From Actinomycetota bacterium (GTDB lineage: Bacteria; Actinomycetota; Actinomycetes; Mycobacteriales; Mycobacteriaceae): a stretch of 64,000 nucleotides of DNA. Positions 25,779 through 35,773 of the stretch are shown here, in pieces. The DNA lies in NCBI GenBank assembly GCA_018268465.1, contig JAFDWN010000010.1, positions 403,561 through 467,560 of the forward strand, written 5' to 3'. Within the stretch, counting starts at the first letter, position 1; each line of letters begins with the position of its first letter. Made by a program: the position numbers and the translations under genes. The notes under the pieces were generated by a model, which was given only the letters and a program-made list of their open reading frames with translations, had not been told where the DNA came from and ran no database searches.

Positions 25779-26726
25779 ATGAATCCCGCGAGTGCCGGCG
25801 TCGCCCGCCAGCCACGGCACATCGCGATGCTCGTGTTCGACGGCGTCCGCACACTGGACGTCACCGGACCACTGGAGGTGTTCGACGTCGCGCGTGCGCT
25901 GGGCTGTCCGTATTCGGTCACGCTGTACTCGACCGCGGAGTCCCACTCGATTCGGTGTTCCTCGGGGCTGTCGCTCAACACGACTCCCGTGTCGGCACTG
26001 AGGTCACCCGTAGACACCCTGATGGTGCCGGGTGGTGAATGCCTGGTGTCCGAGGGCATCCCGCACCATCTCAAGCGGGTGATCCGCGCGCACGCCCCCG
26101 ACGCCCGCCGGCTCGCCTCGATCTGCGCGGGCTCGTTCGCCTTGGCCGCGGTGGGGCTCCTCGACGGTCGGCGCGCGACCACCCACTGGAGGCACCTGGA
26201 CACCTTCGCGGCGCGGCATCCCATGACCGTCGTCGACCGCGAGTCGGTGTATACGCGCGACGGGGCGGTGTGGACGTCGGCGGGCGTCGCGGCCGGCATC
26301 GACCTCGCGCTGGCGCTGGTCAGCGACGATCACGGCGCCGTCGTGGTGCAGGAGATATCGAAGGATATGGTCGTGCTGAGCAGGCGGATGGAAGGCCACC
26401 CGCAGATCTCGGTGGCGGCCCGGACACCGCGGCCGAAACACCCTCAGCTGGAACGGTTGTTGGCGACCGTCAACGCCAACCCGGCGGGACACTACGAACT
26501 GGACACGGTGGCGGCGCAACTCGGTGTGAGCGCGCGGCACCTGTCGCGGCTGTTCAAGGCACAGGTCGGCGTGACGTTGCGTCAGTATGTCCATGACGTT
26601 CGGCTGGAGAATGCCGTGGGCCTGGTCCTCGCCGGCGAATCGTTCCATGCCGCGGCACGGCGCAGCGGATTGCGTTGCGGCGCCCGCGTTCGAGACCATC
26701 TGGCGGCGCGCCGCACGCATGCGTGA
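25779..26726 (+). CDS. GlxA-type AraC-family regulator with apparent C-terminal frameshift
   Basis: From ATG 25779 the protein has a DJ-1/PfpI-like N-terminal domain (IAMLVFDGVRTLDVTGPLEVFDVA; SICAGSFALAAVGLLDGRRAT) and a C-terminal AraC domain. The first helix-turn-helix is intact (VAAQLGVSARHLSRLFKAQ). The second one breaks: after AARRSG the annotated frame reads LRCGARVRDH, while the +1 frame gives APAFETIWRRAARM, the expected family sequence. A one-base error or mutation near 26668-26682 is the simplest explanation. The gene is divergent from the DUF1097/CbiM pair and convergent with another GlxA-type regulator. Confidence 0.8.
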   Translation: MNPASAGVARQPRHIAMLVFDGVRTLDVTGPLEVFDVARALGCPYSVTLYSTAESHSIRCSSGLSLNTTPVSALRSPVDTLMVPGGECLVSEGIPHHLKRVIRAHAPDARRLASICAGSFALAAVGLLDGRRATTHWRHLDTFAARHPMTVVDRESVYTRDGAVWTSAGVAAGIDLALALVSDDHGAVVVQEISKDMVVLSRRMEGHPQISVAARTPRPKHPQLERLLATVNANPAGHYELDTVAAQLGVSARHLSRLFKAQVGVTLRQYVHDVRLENAVGLVLAGESFHAAARRSGLRCGARVRDHLAARRTHA

Positions 26727-26747
26727 CGGGTCCGCCGGACGGCCCGG

Positions 26748-27878
26748 CTACCGGTCGATTCCCGTGGTGCGGAACCGGATTCGGTACGTGCCGGGTGAGA
26801 TACCGAGATTGCGGCGGAACGCGCGGCGCATGGTGTCCGGGGTGCCGAACCCGGCGCGTCGCGCCACGGCCTCCTGGCTCAGGTCTCCGGTCGCGAGGAG
26901 CACTTTCGCGGCCTCCAGGCGCGCCTGTTCCACGAACCGTGCCGGTGTCATCCCGACCTGGTCGCGGAACACCCGGACCAGGTGGCGTTCGCTCACCGCG
27001 GCACGCACCGCCATCGACGCGAGCGAATGGTCGGCGGCGGGGTCGGCGATGACGGAATCCACGATCGCGCGCAGACCTCCGGTCGACGGGAGCGCCGACT
27101 GCGCCCAGACACTGAACTGCGCCTGCCCGCCGGGGCGCTGGAGGAAGACGACCATCCAGCGGGCCACCCGGCGCGCCACACTCGGGCCGTAATCGCTTTC
27201 CACCATCGCCAGCGCCAGATCGATGCCGGCGGTGATGCCGGCGCCCGTGATGAACGGGCCGTCCTGGACGAACAACGAGTCCGGGTCGACCACCACCTTG
27301 GGATAGGTGCGGGCCAGCGTCTGGCAATGCGCCCAGTGGGTGGTCACCCGGCGGCCGTCCAGCAGTCCGAGGGTGGCCAGCACGAACGCACCGGTGCACA
27401 CCGAGGCGACCCTGCGCGCCCGCGGGGCGAGTTCACGGACCATCCGCACGGCGTCCGGCACGGTATCCGGTGTCGGTTCCTCGGGGATGTCGTGAACGCC
27501 GGGGGTGAAGGTGAAGTCCGCCGGAACACCACCGGGCACCAGCAATGTGTCGATCACATCGGGAGCATCGGCCAGGGATACGTCGACGTCCATCGTCGCG
27601 AAGGCCGTTGTACCGACCGCCGCGCCGGTGGGTGAGGCCAACAGCACGTTGTATCTGGCCCCGAAGTCGTTGGCGCGGGCGAAGATCTCCAGCGGCGCCG
27701 CCACATCCTGCAAGGTCACCTTGTTATAGAGGGCGAACACGACTGTTCTGGCCGGGTAGGACGTCGGTGTTCGGTCCGCCTGGCCTCCTGCCGCCGGCGG
27801 GTCCGTCGCGCTCTGGTCGTGTCTGGAACCGTCGACCACGTGTGCTGTGCTGCCCTTTCCCTGACCCCCGGGTGCCAC
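26748..27878 (-). CDS. GlxA-type AraC-family regulator
   Basis: The 376-residue protein has a DJ-1/PfpI-like domain (VVFALYNKVTLQDVAAPLEIF; VCTGAFVLATLGLLDGRRVTTHW) and a complete AraC double helix-turn-helix (AVSERHLVRVFRDQVGMTPARF and VARRAGFGTPDTMRRAFRRN). The conserved ending LGISPGTYR is intact, unlike its neighbour. The first 35-40 residues are low complexity, so the true start may be internal. It is convergent with the frameshifted paralogue and divergent from the phospholipase D gene, which is a possible target. Confidence 0.9.
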   Translation of the reverse strand: MAPGGQGKGSTAHVVDGSRHDQSATDPPAAGGQADRTPTSYPARTVVFALYNKVTLQDVAAPLEIFARANDFGARYNVLLASPTGAAVGTTAFATMDVDVSLADAPDVIDTLLVPGGVPADFTFTPGVHDIPEEPTPDTVPDAVRMVRELAPRARRVASVCTGAFVLATLGLLDGRRVTTHWAHCQTLARTYPKVVVDPDSLFVQDGPFITGAGITAGIDLALAMVESDYGPSVARRVARWMVVFLQRPGGQAQFSVWAQSALPSTGGLRAIVDSVIADPAADHSLASMAVRAAVSERHLVRVFRDQVGMTPARFVEQARLEAAKVLLATGDLSQEAVARRAGFGTPDTMRRAFRRNLGISPGTYRIRFRTTGIDR

Positions 27879-28178
27879 ACTTCGATCCTCGGAACGCCGG
27901 CGGCCTCGAAAACCAGCCCGCCTTCACAGCGCATCTGCCCGAACGGTGCCAACCGGTCGGCACCGGCGTCCGAGCGGCAGCTGAACGTGCGGTCACTGTA
28001 ACGCGTTTCTGTTACCGCGGGGTTTCGGTCGGTGGACACCCCGGTGGCCCCGGCGAAGTCGGCCTGCCCAGCCGGCAATCCGCGCCGCCGAAACGGGTAC
28101 TCCGGGCTATGGCCGGACACGCGGTACATGGCGAAGCACACCCGCAGTCCGGTCGCGCCCATGGTGGGAGGAGGCGGA
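27879..28178. other. 300-base divergent promoter gap
   Basis: The gap separates the GlxA-type regulator and the phospholipase D-like gene. No coding frame is convincing. GTAAC at 27998-28002 and GTTAC at 28011-28015 form an inverted repeat with an 8-base spacer, which may be a regulator site. Nothing else stands out. Confidence 0.4.
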
Positions 28179-29771
28179 ATGACCGCGTTGGCGAACTGGT
28201 TCCTGACGACCGAGGAACGGGGTAACCCCGCCACGTCCTTGCCGGATTGGTGCTCGGGCAATCGCGTGGAGCCGCTGATCCACGGCGCCACCTATTTCGA
28301 CCGCCTCGCAACCGAGGTCGACGAACTTCGGCGGGGCGACCACCTGTTCTTCACCGACTGGCGCGGCGACCCGGACGAACGGGTTCGCGACCGCGGCCCG
28401 ACCGTCGCCGAACTGTTCTGCCGCGCCGCCGAACGTGGCGCGGTGGTCAAGGGTCTGGTGTGGCGGTCGCATCTGGACACGTTCTCCTACAGCGAGGAGG
28501 AGAACCGTCATCTGGGGGATGCCATCGAGGCGGCGGGCGGGGAGGTGCTACTCGACCAGCGGGTGCGTTTCGGTGGCTCGCATCATCAGAAGCTGGTGGT
28601 GCTCCGGCACCCCGGCGCGCCCGAACGTGACGTCGCCTTCGCGGGCGGGATCGACCTGTGCCACTCGCGGCGTGACGACGCGGCACACGCCGGGGATCCG
28701 CAGGCGGTGCGGATGGCCCGGCAGTACGGCGATCGTCCGCCGTGGCACGACGTCCAATTGCGGATCCAGGGCCCGGCGGTGGGCGCGCTGGACGGGACGT
28801 TCCGGGAGCGCTGGACCGACCCGGCGGCGCTGGACATGCTCTCGCCGATCGCGTGGCTCGCCGACAAACTGCGCCGCGCCGATCTGAGTCCGGGCCAGTT
28901 GCCACCGCAGCCGCCCGACCCGCCGCCGTGCGGTTCCCAGGCGGTGCAGGTGCTGCGGACCTATCCCGATGCCCACTTCGCGTACGCATTCGCCCCGCAC
29001 GGCGAGCGCAGTGTGGCCCGCGGCTACACGAAGGCGGTGCGGCGGGCCAGGCGGCTGATCTATCTGGAAGACCAGTACCTGTGGTCCGCACGGGTCGCGC
29101 AGCTGTTCGCCGACGCGCTGACGGCCAACCCGGATCTGCACCTCATCGCGGTTCTGCCGCGTCATCCCGACGTGGACGGGCGACTTGCCCTGCCACCCAA
29201 CCGGGTCGGCCGCCAGCAGGCCATCGAGACCTGCCGCCGGGCCGCACCACAGCGGGTACACCTGTTCGACGTCGAAAATCATTCGGGGACACCGGTTTAT
29301 GTGCACGCCAAAGTCTGCGTCATCGACGATGTGTGGGCCTGTGTGGGAAGCGATAACTTCAACAGGCGGTCCTGGACGCATGACAGCGAGTTGTCGTGCG
29401 CGGTGCTGGACGACACCCGCGACGTACGGGCCCCGCGGGATCCGGCGGGTCGCGGCGACGGCGCGCGGGTTTTCGCCCGCGATCTGCGGCTGCGATTGCT
29501 GCGCGAACACCTCGACCGGGGGATCGACGACGGCCTCGACGGCGACCTGATCGACCCGGCGTCGGCGGTCGCCGCCGTCACTTCGGCGGCGCACACCCTG
29601 CAGGATTGGTACGACAACGGCCGGACGGGTCCGCGCCCGCCGGGTCGGCTTCGACCGCATCGACACGAAGCGCCCGGTCGGCTGACGCGGCTGTGGGCCG
29701 AGCCGGTGTACCGCGCCGTCTACGACCCCGACGGTCGGTCGTACCGCGACCGGATCCGCCGGCGCTGGTGA
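28179..29771 (+). CDS. Phospholipase D-like protein with two HKD motifs
   Basis: I start at ATG 28179, which has a strong GGGAGGAGGCGGA ribosome-binding site; 49 upstream codons are unlikely. The 530-residue protein has a first HxK motif in GSHHQKLVVL followed by FAGGIDLCHSR, and a second in YVHAKVCVIDDVW followed by GSDNFNRRS, the layout of two-domain phospholipase D enzymes. There is no signal peptide, so it probably acts in the cytoplasm or at the inner membrane face. Substrates could be phospholipids or other phosphodiesters. The C-terminal 60 residues are Arg-rich. Confidence 0.9.
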   Translation: MTALANWFLTTEERGNPATSLPDWCSGNRVEPLIHGATYFDRLATEVDELRRGDHLFFTDWRGDPDERVRDRGPTVAELFCRAAERGAVVKGLVWRSHLDTFSYSEEENRHLGDAIEAAGGEVLLDQRVRFGGSHHQKLVVLRHPGAPERDVAFAGGIDLCHSRRDDAAHAGDPQAVRMARQYGDRPPWHDVQLRIQGPAVGALDGTFRERWTDPAALDMLSPIAWLADKLRRADLSPGQLPPQPPDPPPCGSQAVQVLRTYPDAHFAYAFAPHGERSVARGYTKAVRRARRLIYLEDQYLWSARVAQLFADALTANPDLHLIAVLPRHPDVDGRLALPPNRVGRQQAIETCRRAAPQRVHLFDVENHSGTPVYVHAKVCVIDDVWACVGSDNFNRRSWTHDSELSCAVLDDTRDVRAPRDPAGRGDGARVFARDLRLRLLREHLDRGIDDGLDGDLIDPASAVAAVTSAAHTLQDWYDNGRTGPRPPGRLRPHRHEAPGRLTRLWAEPVYRAVYDPDGRSYRDRIRRRW

Positions 29772-29834
29772 CCGCGGGGGTATAGCCCAATCCGCGGGTG
29801 CGGACCAAACGACAAGACGGGGAGCCGGATTCGG

Positions 29835-30701
29835 CTAGAACGTGCGGTCTTCGGGCAATTCGATGTCGGCGACGGCCAGGTTCTCCTCGAGGTGGGCGAC
29901 CGACGAGGTGCCGGGAATCAGCAGGACGTTGGGCGCCGCGCGCAAAGTCCACGCCAGGGCGACCTGGGCCGGGCTACGACCGAGTTCTGCCGCCACCCGC
30001 TGAACGGTCGGATTGCCGAGGACCGGATTGTCCGGGACGAACGCCGAACCTAAGGGGAAGAACGGCACGAACGCGATGCCGCGCTCGGTGCACAGGTCGA
30101 GCACCGGCTGCGACGTGCGGTCGGCGAGGTTGTACGCATTCTGCACACAGACGATGTCGGTTCGTTCGAGCGCGATCTCGAGGTGTTCGCGGCTGACGCT
30201 GCTCAACCCGATGCCCGCGATGAGGCCTTCGTCGCGGGCGGCGATCATCGTGTCGAGTTGCCGGTCGAATAGTCCGCGGTCGACGGCGGCCGGCGCGCCG
30301 ATGTCCTCGCCGCCGAAGACACGCAGATTCACCGCGGCGAGCCGGTCCACCCCCAACGTGTCCAGATTCGCCTCGATGCTCCTGCGCAGTTCGTCAGGCT
30401 CTTGCGCCGGCAGCCAGTTGGCGTTCTCGTCGCGTTTGCCGCCGACCTTGCTGACGAGTGCGAGGTTCTCGGGGTAGGGGTGCAGCGCCTCTCGGATCAG
30501 TTCGTTGGCAACATCGGGACCGTAGAACTGTGCGGTGTCGATATGGTCGACACCCAGTTCCACGGCGCGCCGCAGGACGGCGATGGCCGCGTCGTGATCG
30601 CGCGGCGGGCCGAACACCCCCGGACCGGGCAACTGCATGGCACCGAAGCCGACGCGGTGGACGGAGAAGGGGCCGAGTGGGAAGGTCCGGGCGGCGGTCA
30701 T
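29835..30701 (-). CDS. Aldo/keto reductase, YdbC-like branch
   Basis: ATG 30701 is preceded by AAGGAG with a 9-base spacer, which decides the start. The 288-residue protein has the AKR motif HIDTAQFYGP (catalytic Asp and Tyr) and LVSKVGGK (Lys). The fourth catalytic position, usually His in xLHR, reads AAVNLRVFGG, as in E. coli YdbC-type enzymes, which, as I recall, include a pyridoxal reductase. It is divergent from a MarR gene, with a TTAGAT repeat array over its promoter. Activity on a toxic or redox-active carbonyl under MarR control is plausible. Confidence 0.88.
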   Translation of the reverse strand: MTAARTFPLGPFSVHRVGFGAMQLPGPGVFGPPRDHDAAIAVLRRAVELGVDHIDTAQFYGPDVANELIREALHPYPENLALVSKVGGKRDENANWLPAQEPDELRRSIEANLDTLGVDRLAAVNLRVFGGEDIGAPAAVDRGLFDRQLDTMIAARDEGLIAGIGLSSVSREHLEIALERTDIVCVQNAYNLADRTSQPVLDLCTERGIAFVPFFPLGSAFVPDNPVLGNPTVQRVAAELGRSPAQVALAWTLRAAPNVLLIPGTSSVAHLEENLAVADIELPEDRTF

Positions 30702-30714
30702 GCGAATCATCTCC

Positions 30715-30735
30715 TTAGATATCTAACTATTAGAT
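30715..30735. promoter_or_regulatory. MarR-type operator array of TTAGAT repeats
   Basis: TTAGATATCTAA at 30715-30726 is a perfect 12-base palindrome. Its right half then forms a second perfect dyad, ATCTAA-CTA-TTAGAT, at 30721-30735. The three half-sites lie between the aldo/keto reductase and the divergent MarR gene, overlapping the reductase leader. They are AT-rich and clearly non-random. Confidence 0.7.
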
Positions 30736-30789
30736 TTCACACTACATCACCATTGATAGTCTCCCGTCAACGTGCCGAGAGGAGATGCC

Positions 30790-31221
30790 GTGAACGCCGA
30801 CGAGCAGCGTGCCGCCGAGCTGGCCGACGCCTTCGGCCGCGCCGCCAAATCCGTCGTTCGCGCATTCGACGAACGCCTCGGCGATCATGGGGTGTCGACT
30901 CCCCGGTCGAAGCTCCTCGCCGAGATCGAGCGGCTCCAGCCGGTCCGCCTGGCCGATCTGGCGCGCACGGTCGGCGTAACGCAGGCCACCGCGTCCACGC
31001 TCGTCGAGGCTCTGGTGCGCGACGGCCTGGTCGTCCGGTCACCGGACGAGAACGACCGCCGCGCAGTGCGATTGACGACGACGGCGACCGGGAAGCGGCA
31101 AGCGCGTCGTTGGCGCGCCGACTACACCGCCGCAGCCCACGAACTGTTCCGGGGTTTCACGCCCGCCGAGCAGATCACCTTCACCGAACTTCTCGACAAA
31201 CTCGCCGACACGCTCGACTGA
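30790..31221 (+). CDS. MarR-family regulator divergent from the aldo/keto reductase
   Basis: GTG 30790, with GAGGAG 6 bases upstream, gives a 143-residue MarR protein. The winged helix contains LADLARTVGVTQATASTLVEAL and DGLVVRSPDENDRRAVRLTTT, where the DxRxxxxxLT wing motif is intact. It likely represses itself and the reductase through the TTAGAT array and is released by oxidation or a phenolic ligand. It is convergent with the VOC gene. Confidence 0.9.
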   Translation: MNADEQRAAELADAFGRAAKSVVRAFDERLGDHGVSTPRSKLLAEIERLQPVRLADLARTVGVTQATASTLVEALVRDGLVVRSPDENDRRAVRLTTTATGKRQARRWRADYTAAAHELFRGFTPAEQITFTELLDKLADTLD

Positions 31222-31242
31222 CTGCCCCGGTGTCGGTGCCGG

Positions 31243-31611
31243 TCACGTGGCGTCCTCGGCGGAATCGTTGTCGAGGGATTGGTCGAGCACGTAGACGGCG
31301 TTGCCGTGCGGATCGGCGAATCCGGCCCACCAGCCTCCGGGGATCTCGACGGGTTCCAGCCACACGGTGAGTTCCGCGCGTCGTTCGTCGATCCAGGTCC
31401 GGACGTCGTCGACGAGGAGCATCGGACCCGGCCGGCCGACACGCTCGGTATCGACGTCGACCATCAGCTGGACTTCGACGCCGGGCATCGTCAGCGCCAC
31501 GGTGTGGTCACCTTCGCGCCATCCCTCCGTCCAGCCGAGGGTGTCGCGGTAGAAGGTCAGCGCCGGCGCCAGTTCCGGCACGGGTACATAGAAGAAGCTC
31601 ATGGTAGCCAT
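31243..31611 (-). CDS. VOC (glyoxalase/bleomycin resistance fold) protein
   Basis: The 122-residue protein starts MATMSFFYVPVPELAPALTF and contains FYRDTLGW, VEVQLMVDV, GPMLLVDDV and WAGFADPHGNAVYVLDQS. These are typical of single-domain VOC metalloenzymes or binding proteins, which form dimers and use His/Glu/Asp metal ligands. The first conserved His is not obvious, so it could be a binding protein. It is divergent from a TetR gene over a perfect palindrome. Confidence 0.85.
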   Translation of the reverse strand: MATMSFFYVPVPELAPALTFYRDTLGWTEGWREGDHTVALTMPGVEVQLMVDVDTERVGRPGPMLLVDDVRTWIDERRAELTVWLEPVEIPGGWWAGFADPHGNAVYVLDQSLDNDSAEDAT

Positions 31612-31617
31612 ACGTCA

Positions 31618-31634
31618 ACATAATCTGATTATGT
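31618..31634. promoter_or_regulatory. TetR operator, perfect 17-base palindrome
   Basis: ACATAATC (31618-31625), T, GATTATGT (31627-31634) form a perfect dyad between the VOC start (31611) and the TetR start (31663). It overlaps where both promoters must lie. Its position fits mutual repression by the TetR. Confidence 0.7.
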
Positions 31635-31662
31635 ATTGGGCACAACCAGTTATCCTGACCGG

Positions 31663-33662
<2,000 letters not shown>

Positions 33663-34134
33663 GGGCCGCATCGGCGCCATGGCGAATTCCCGCCGGGAAG
33701 CCCGGGCTCCGATCGCCACAGTGGCCTCGTTGGCCGCTGGAAGTGTTGCTGACGCCGGATGCCGCAACGGCGATCACGGCGCCGTCAATTAGCGGGACAT
33801 TCTGACATAACACGCCTTATCGTGCCGCCATTTTTCGGTGTCCAGAGACGGCCTCTGCACCGTCCGTCCCGTGTCTCGCACGGCGGAACTCGACACGCAC
33901 TCGTTTCGGTGACGATCTTGTCTCACCGCAAAACCGCATGTGAACTGCTGTAATACAACGCCTTACGTTGTGCGACGTCACCGATGCAATACGGCATGGT
34001 CACGACTCAGCTCGTTTCCACGTCGGTCTGGTAACCAATTCAAACCTCGACTGGACACCATTTCGGGGCTGCCATACGGTGCTGTTGCGGAATTCAGCCG
34101 CCATAATTCATGGGCACAATCACAGGAGTCGACG
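33663..34134. other. 472-base gap, relatively AT-rich, promoter of the proline-rich secreted protein
   Basis: No convincing gene is present. Base composition drops well below the surrounding GC level. ACAACG (33955-33960) and CGTTGT (33966-33971) form an inverted repeat. The last 15 bases hold the AGGAG ribosome-binding site of the next gene. Confidence 0.45.
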
Positions 34135-34641
34135 GTGGCGATCATCTTTGCTCGAGTCACTATCAAGGTCGTTGCCGGCTTAGGACTATGTGTGGCCTCG
34201 TTGGCGTTGAGCCCGCACGCCGCCGCGACACCGCTGAAAACGGGCGGCTACAAATGCCTGTCCGGCGCCGCGGCAGGCGCAGCTGGGGCCGGCGCCGCCG
34301 TGTGCAGCGCTGCCGCCGTCGAGGCGTCGGGGGTCGTCGCTCCGGCGGCAGCACCGCTACCCGTGGCGCCGCCGGTGCCCCTCGCGCCGCCGGTACCCGT
34401 CGTTCCACCCGTCCCGTTGGCGCCACCCGTGCCCCTGGCGCCACCTGTGCCCGTGGTCCCGCCCGTCGCAGCTCCCGTGCCGGCCGCCGCGCCCATCGCC
34501 GCGGCCGCCGGCGCCCCACTCATGGAGATGGGCGGCGTCGCGTCGGGTAAGGGTGTGCCGACGGCGTCGCCGGGCGGCGGTCCTCAACCCGGCGTCGCGA
34601 TGCTGCCCGGCCCGGTGGACGACCCTACGGGCGCCGCCTAA
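34135..34641 (+). CDS. Secreted Ala/Pro/Val-rich repeat protein
   Basis: GTG 34135, with AGGAG 7 bases upstream, is preferred over earlier starts that would add about 65 unlikely residues. The 168-residue protein has a signal peptide (KVVAGLGLCVASLALSPHAAA), then two cysteines (41 and 57) and a region at residues 75-112 of repeated PPVPLA/PPVPVV units. The rest is Ala/Gly/Pro-rich. Such proteins probably sit in or cross the mycobacterial cell wall. I recognise no enzymatic domain. It is convergent with the L,D-transpeptidase gene. Confidence 0.75.
   Translation: MAIIFARVTIKVVAGLGLCVASLALSPHAAATPLKTGGYKCLSGAAAGAAGAGAAVCSAAAVEASGVVAPAAAPLPVAPPVPLAPPVPVVPPVPLAPPVPLAPPVPVVPPVAAPVPAAAPIAAAAGAPLMEMGGVASGKGVPTASPGGGPQPGVAMLPGPVDDPTGAA
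34357..34470 (+). repeat. In-gene tandem repeat encoding PPVPLA/PPVPVV units
   Basis: About six imperfect 18-base units encode Pro-Pro-Val-Pro followed by Leu-Ala or Val-Val. The units alternate in the last two residues. Such repeats can expand or contract between strains. Confidence 0.75.
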
Positions 34642-34744
34642 CTCCGGCTCCGGGGTGAGATCTCACCCCTCCCACCCGCCCCACCGACCGTTATCGCCTG
34701 CACCGCAGGCGAACTCACGAGATTAACCGCCAGGGCCGACACGC

Positions 34745-35551
34745 TCACTCCTGCACGATGACCGGGTCGCCGACATTGACCGTCTCGAAGTACCATTCCG
34801 CGGCGGCCGGGATGAGGCTGATGCAGCCGTGGCTGACGTTCTCGAATCCGATCGAGGGGACGGCCCACGGCGCCGAATGGACGAAGAGTCCGCGGCGCGT
34901 GAAGCGGACCGCATAGTCGACGGTGAGTAGATATCCGTCGGGGTGGTCGATGGGTATACCGACGCTGCTGGAATCCATCACCACCGTCCGGTCCTTTCCC
35001 AGGACGGTGTAGGCGCCTACCGGTGTCGGGTACTCCGGTCTTCCCATGGAGGCCAACAGAACTCCCTCCTCACCCAGATGGGGCAGATGGTGCGGCGCCG
35101 GCAGCGCAATCGGCGATTCCGCCCCCGCCCCGTCGATGGTCACGGTGAACGTGTGGTCGGAGATGTCGGCGACACCGACGACGGCCGCACCCGTCTCGAA
35201 GGCTGTCGGCCTGCCCGCGACGGAGAGTTTCACGATGCTGTGTGCCGGCCAGTAGCGATCGGGAACCCATTGCACGACATCGTTGTCGAGCCACTCGAAC
35301 CTTCCCGTCATGGCGGGTTCCGAGGTGACCCCGAGGGCGTGTTCGGCGGCGGGCCGGTTGGCGATGGGCCCCCTGAACGTCACCACGACCGGGTGTGCCA
35401 CCCCCACGACCGCACCGGGCACGGGTGCAACCGATTCGACGTCGGAGTTGATCGGCAGCCTGATCGCCGTGGACTCGACGCCGGCGGGGCGCCCAGCAAC
35501 GGTCGTGGCGACGACGACCACTGCGAGAACAAGCTGAGCAACTGCCCGCAT
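34745..35551 (-). CDS. L,D-transpeptidase with Ig-like domain, peptidoglycan cross-linking
   Basis: The start is ATG 35551, preceded by AAAGGGA; an upstream frame reaching 35701 is unlikely. The 268-residue protein has a hydrophobic N-terminal signal or anchor (LVLAVVVVATTVAG), an Ig-like domain (PVPGAVVGVAHPVVVTFRGP; DNDVVQWVPDRYW), and a YkuD catalytic domain. The nucleophile motif SHGCISL is intact, with the preceding FVHSA histidine. It would form 3-3 cross-links in peptidoglycan, as Ldt proteins do in mycobacteria. It is convergent with the proline-rich protein gene. Confidence 0.9.
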   Translation of the reverse strand: MRAVAQLVLAVVVVATTVAGRPAGVESTAIRLPINSDVESVAPVPGAVVGVAHPVVVTFRGPIANRPAAEHALGVTSEPAMTGRFEWLDNDVVQWVPDRYWPAHSIVKLSVAGRPTAFETGAAVVGVADISDHTFTVTIDGAGAESPIALPAPHHLPHLGEEGVLLASMGRPEYPTPVGAYTVLGKDRTVVMDSSSVGIPIDHPDGYLLTVDYAVRFTRRGLFVHSAPWAVPSIGFENVSHGCISLIPAAAEWYFETVNVGDPVIVQE

Positions 35552-35604
35552 CGATCCGATCCCTTTGAAGGTGAGAGTCTCTGGCCCGAACGCTGTCATG
35601 GTAA

Positions 35605-35640
35605 GGACGCGTTGGTCGCCGAACCCGTAGGGACGCGTTG
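35605..35640. repeat. Direct repeat of GGACGCGTTG upstream of the L,D-transpeptidase
   Basis: GGACGCGTTG occurs at 35605-35614 and 35631-35640, with a 26-base period. It lies 54-89 bases upstream of the transpeptidase start. Two aligned copies on one face of the helix could bind a response regulator. No regulator is adjacent. Confidence 0.4.
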
Positions 35641-35773
35641 ACAATTCGATCAAGCATCGGTCACGGTTCGGCCACATGCCCATCGGCGACGGGGGGCCCA
35701 CCCGGAAACGGAAGATGATCGGTGGCGGCGGTGAGTCGAACTGACGGTGGCGCTCGGGGGCCGCGGTGGCGGC

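Noticed and set aside
33940-34134. Longer N-terminus for the proline-rich secreted protein
   Set aside because: It would bury the signal peptide; GTG 34135 has a proper AGGAG site directly in front of the signal peptide.
34357-34470. Repeat array considered as a possible CRISPR
   Set aside because: Units are 18 bases, in frame, encode a Pro-Val repeat and have no spacers.
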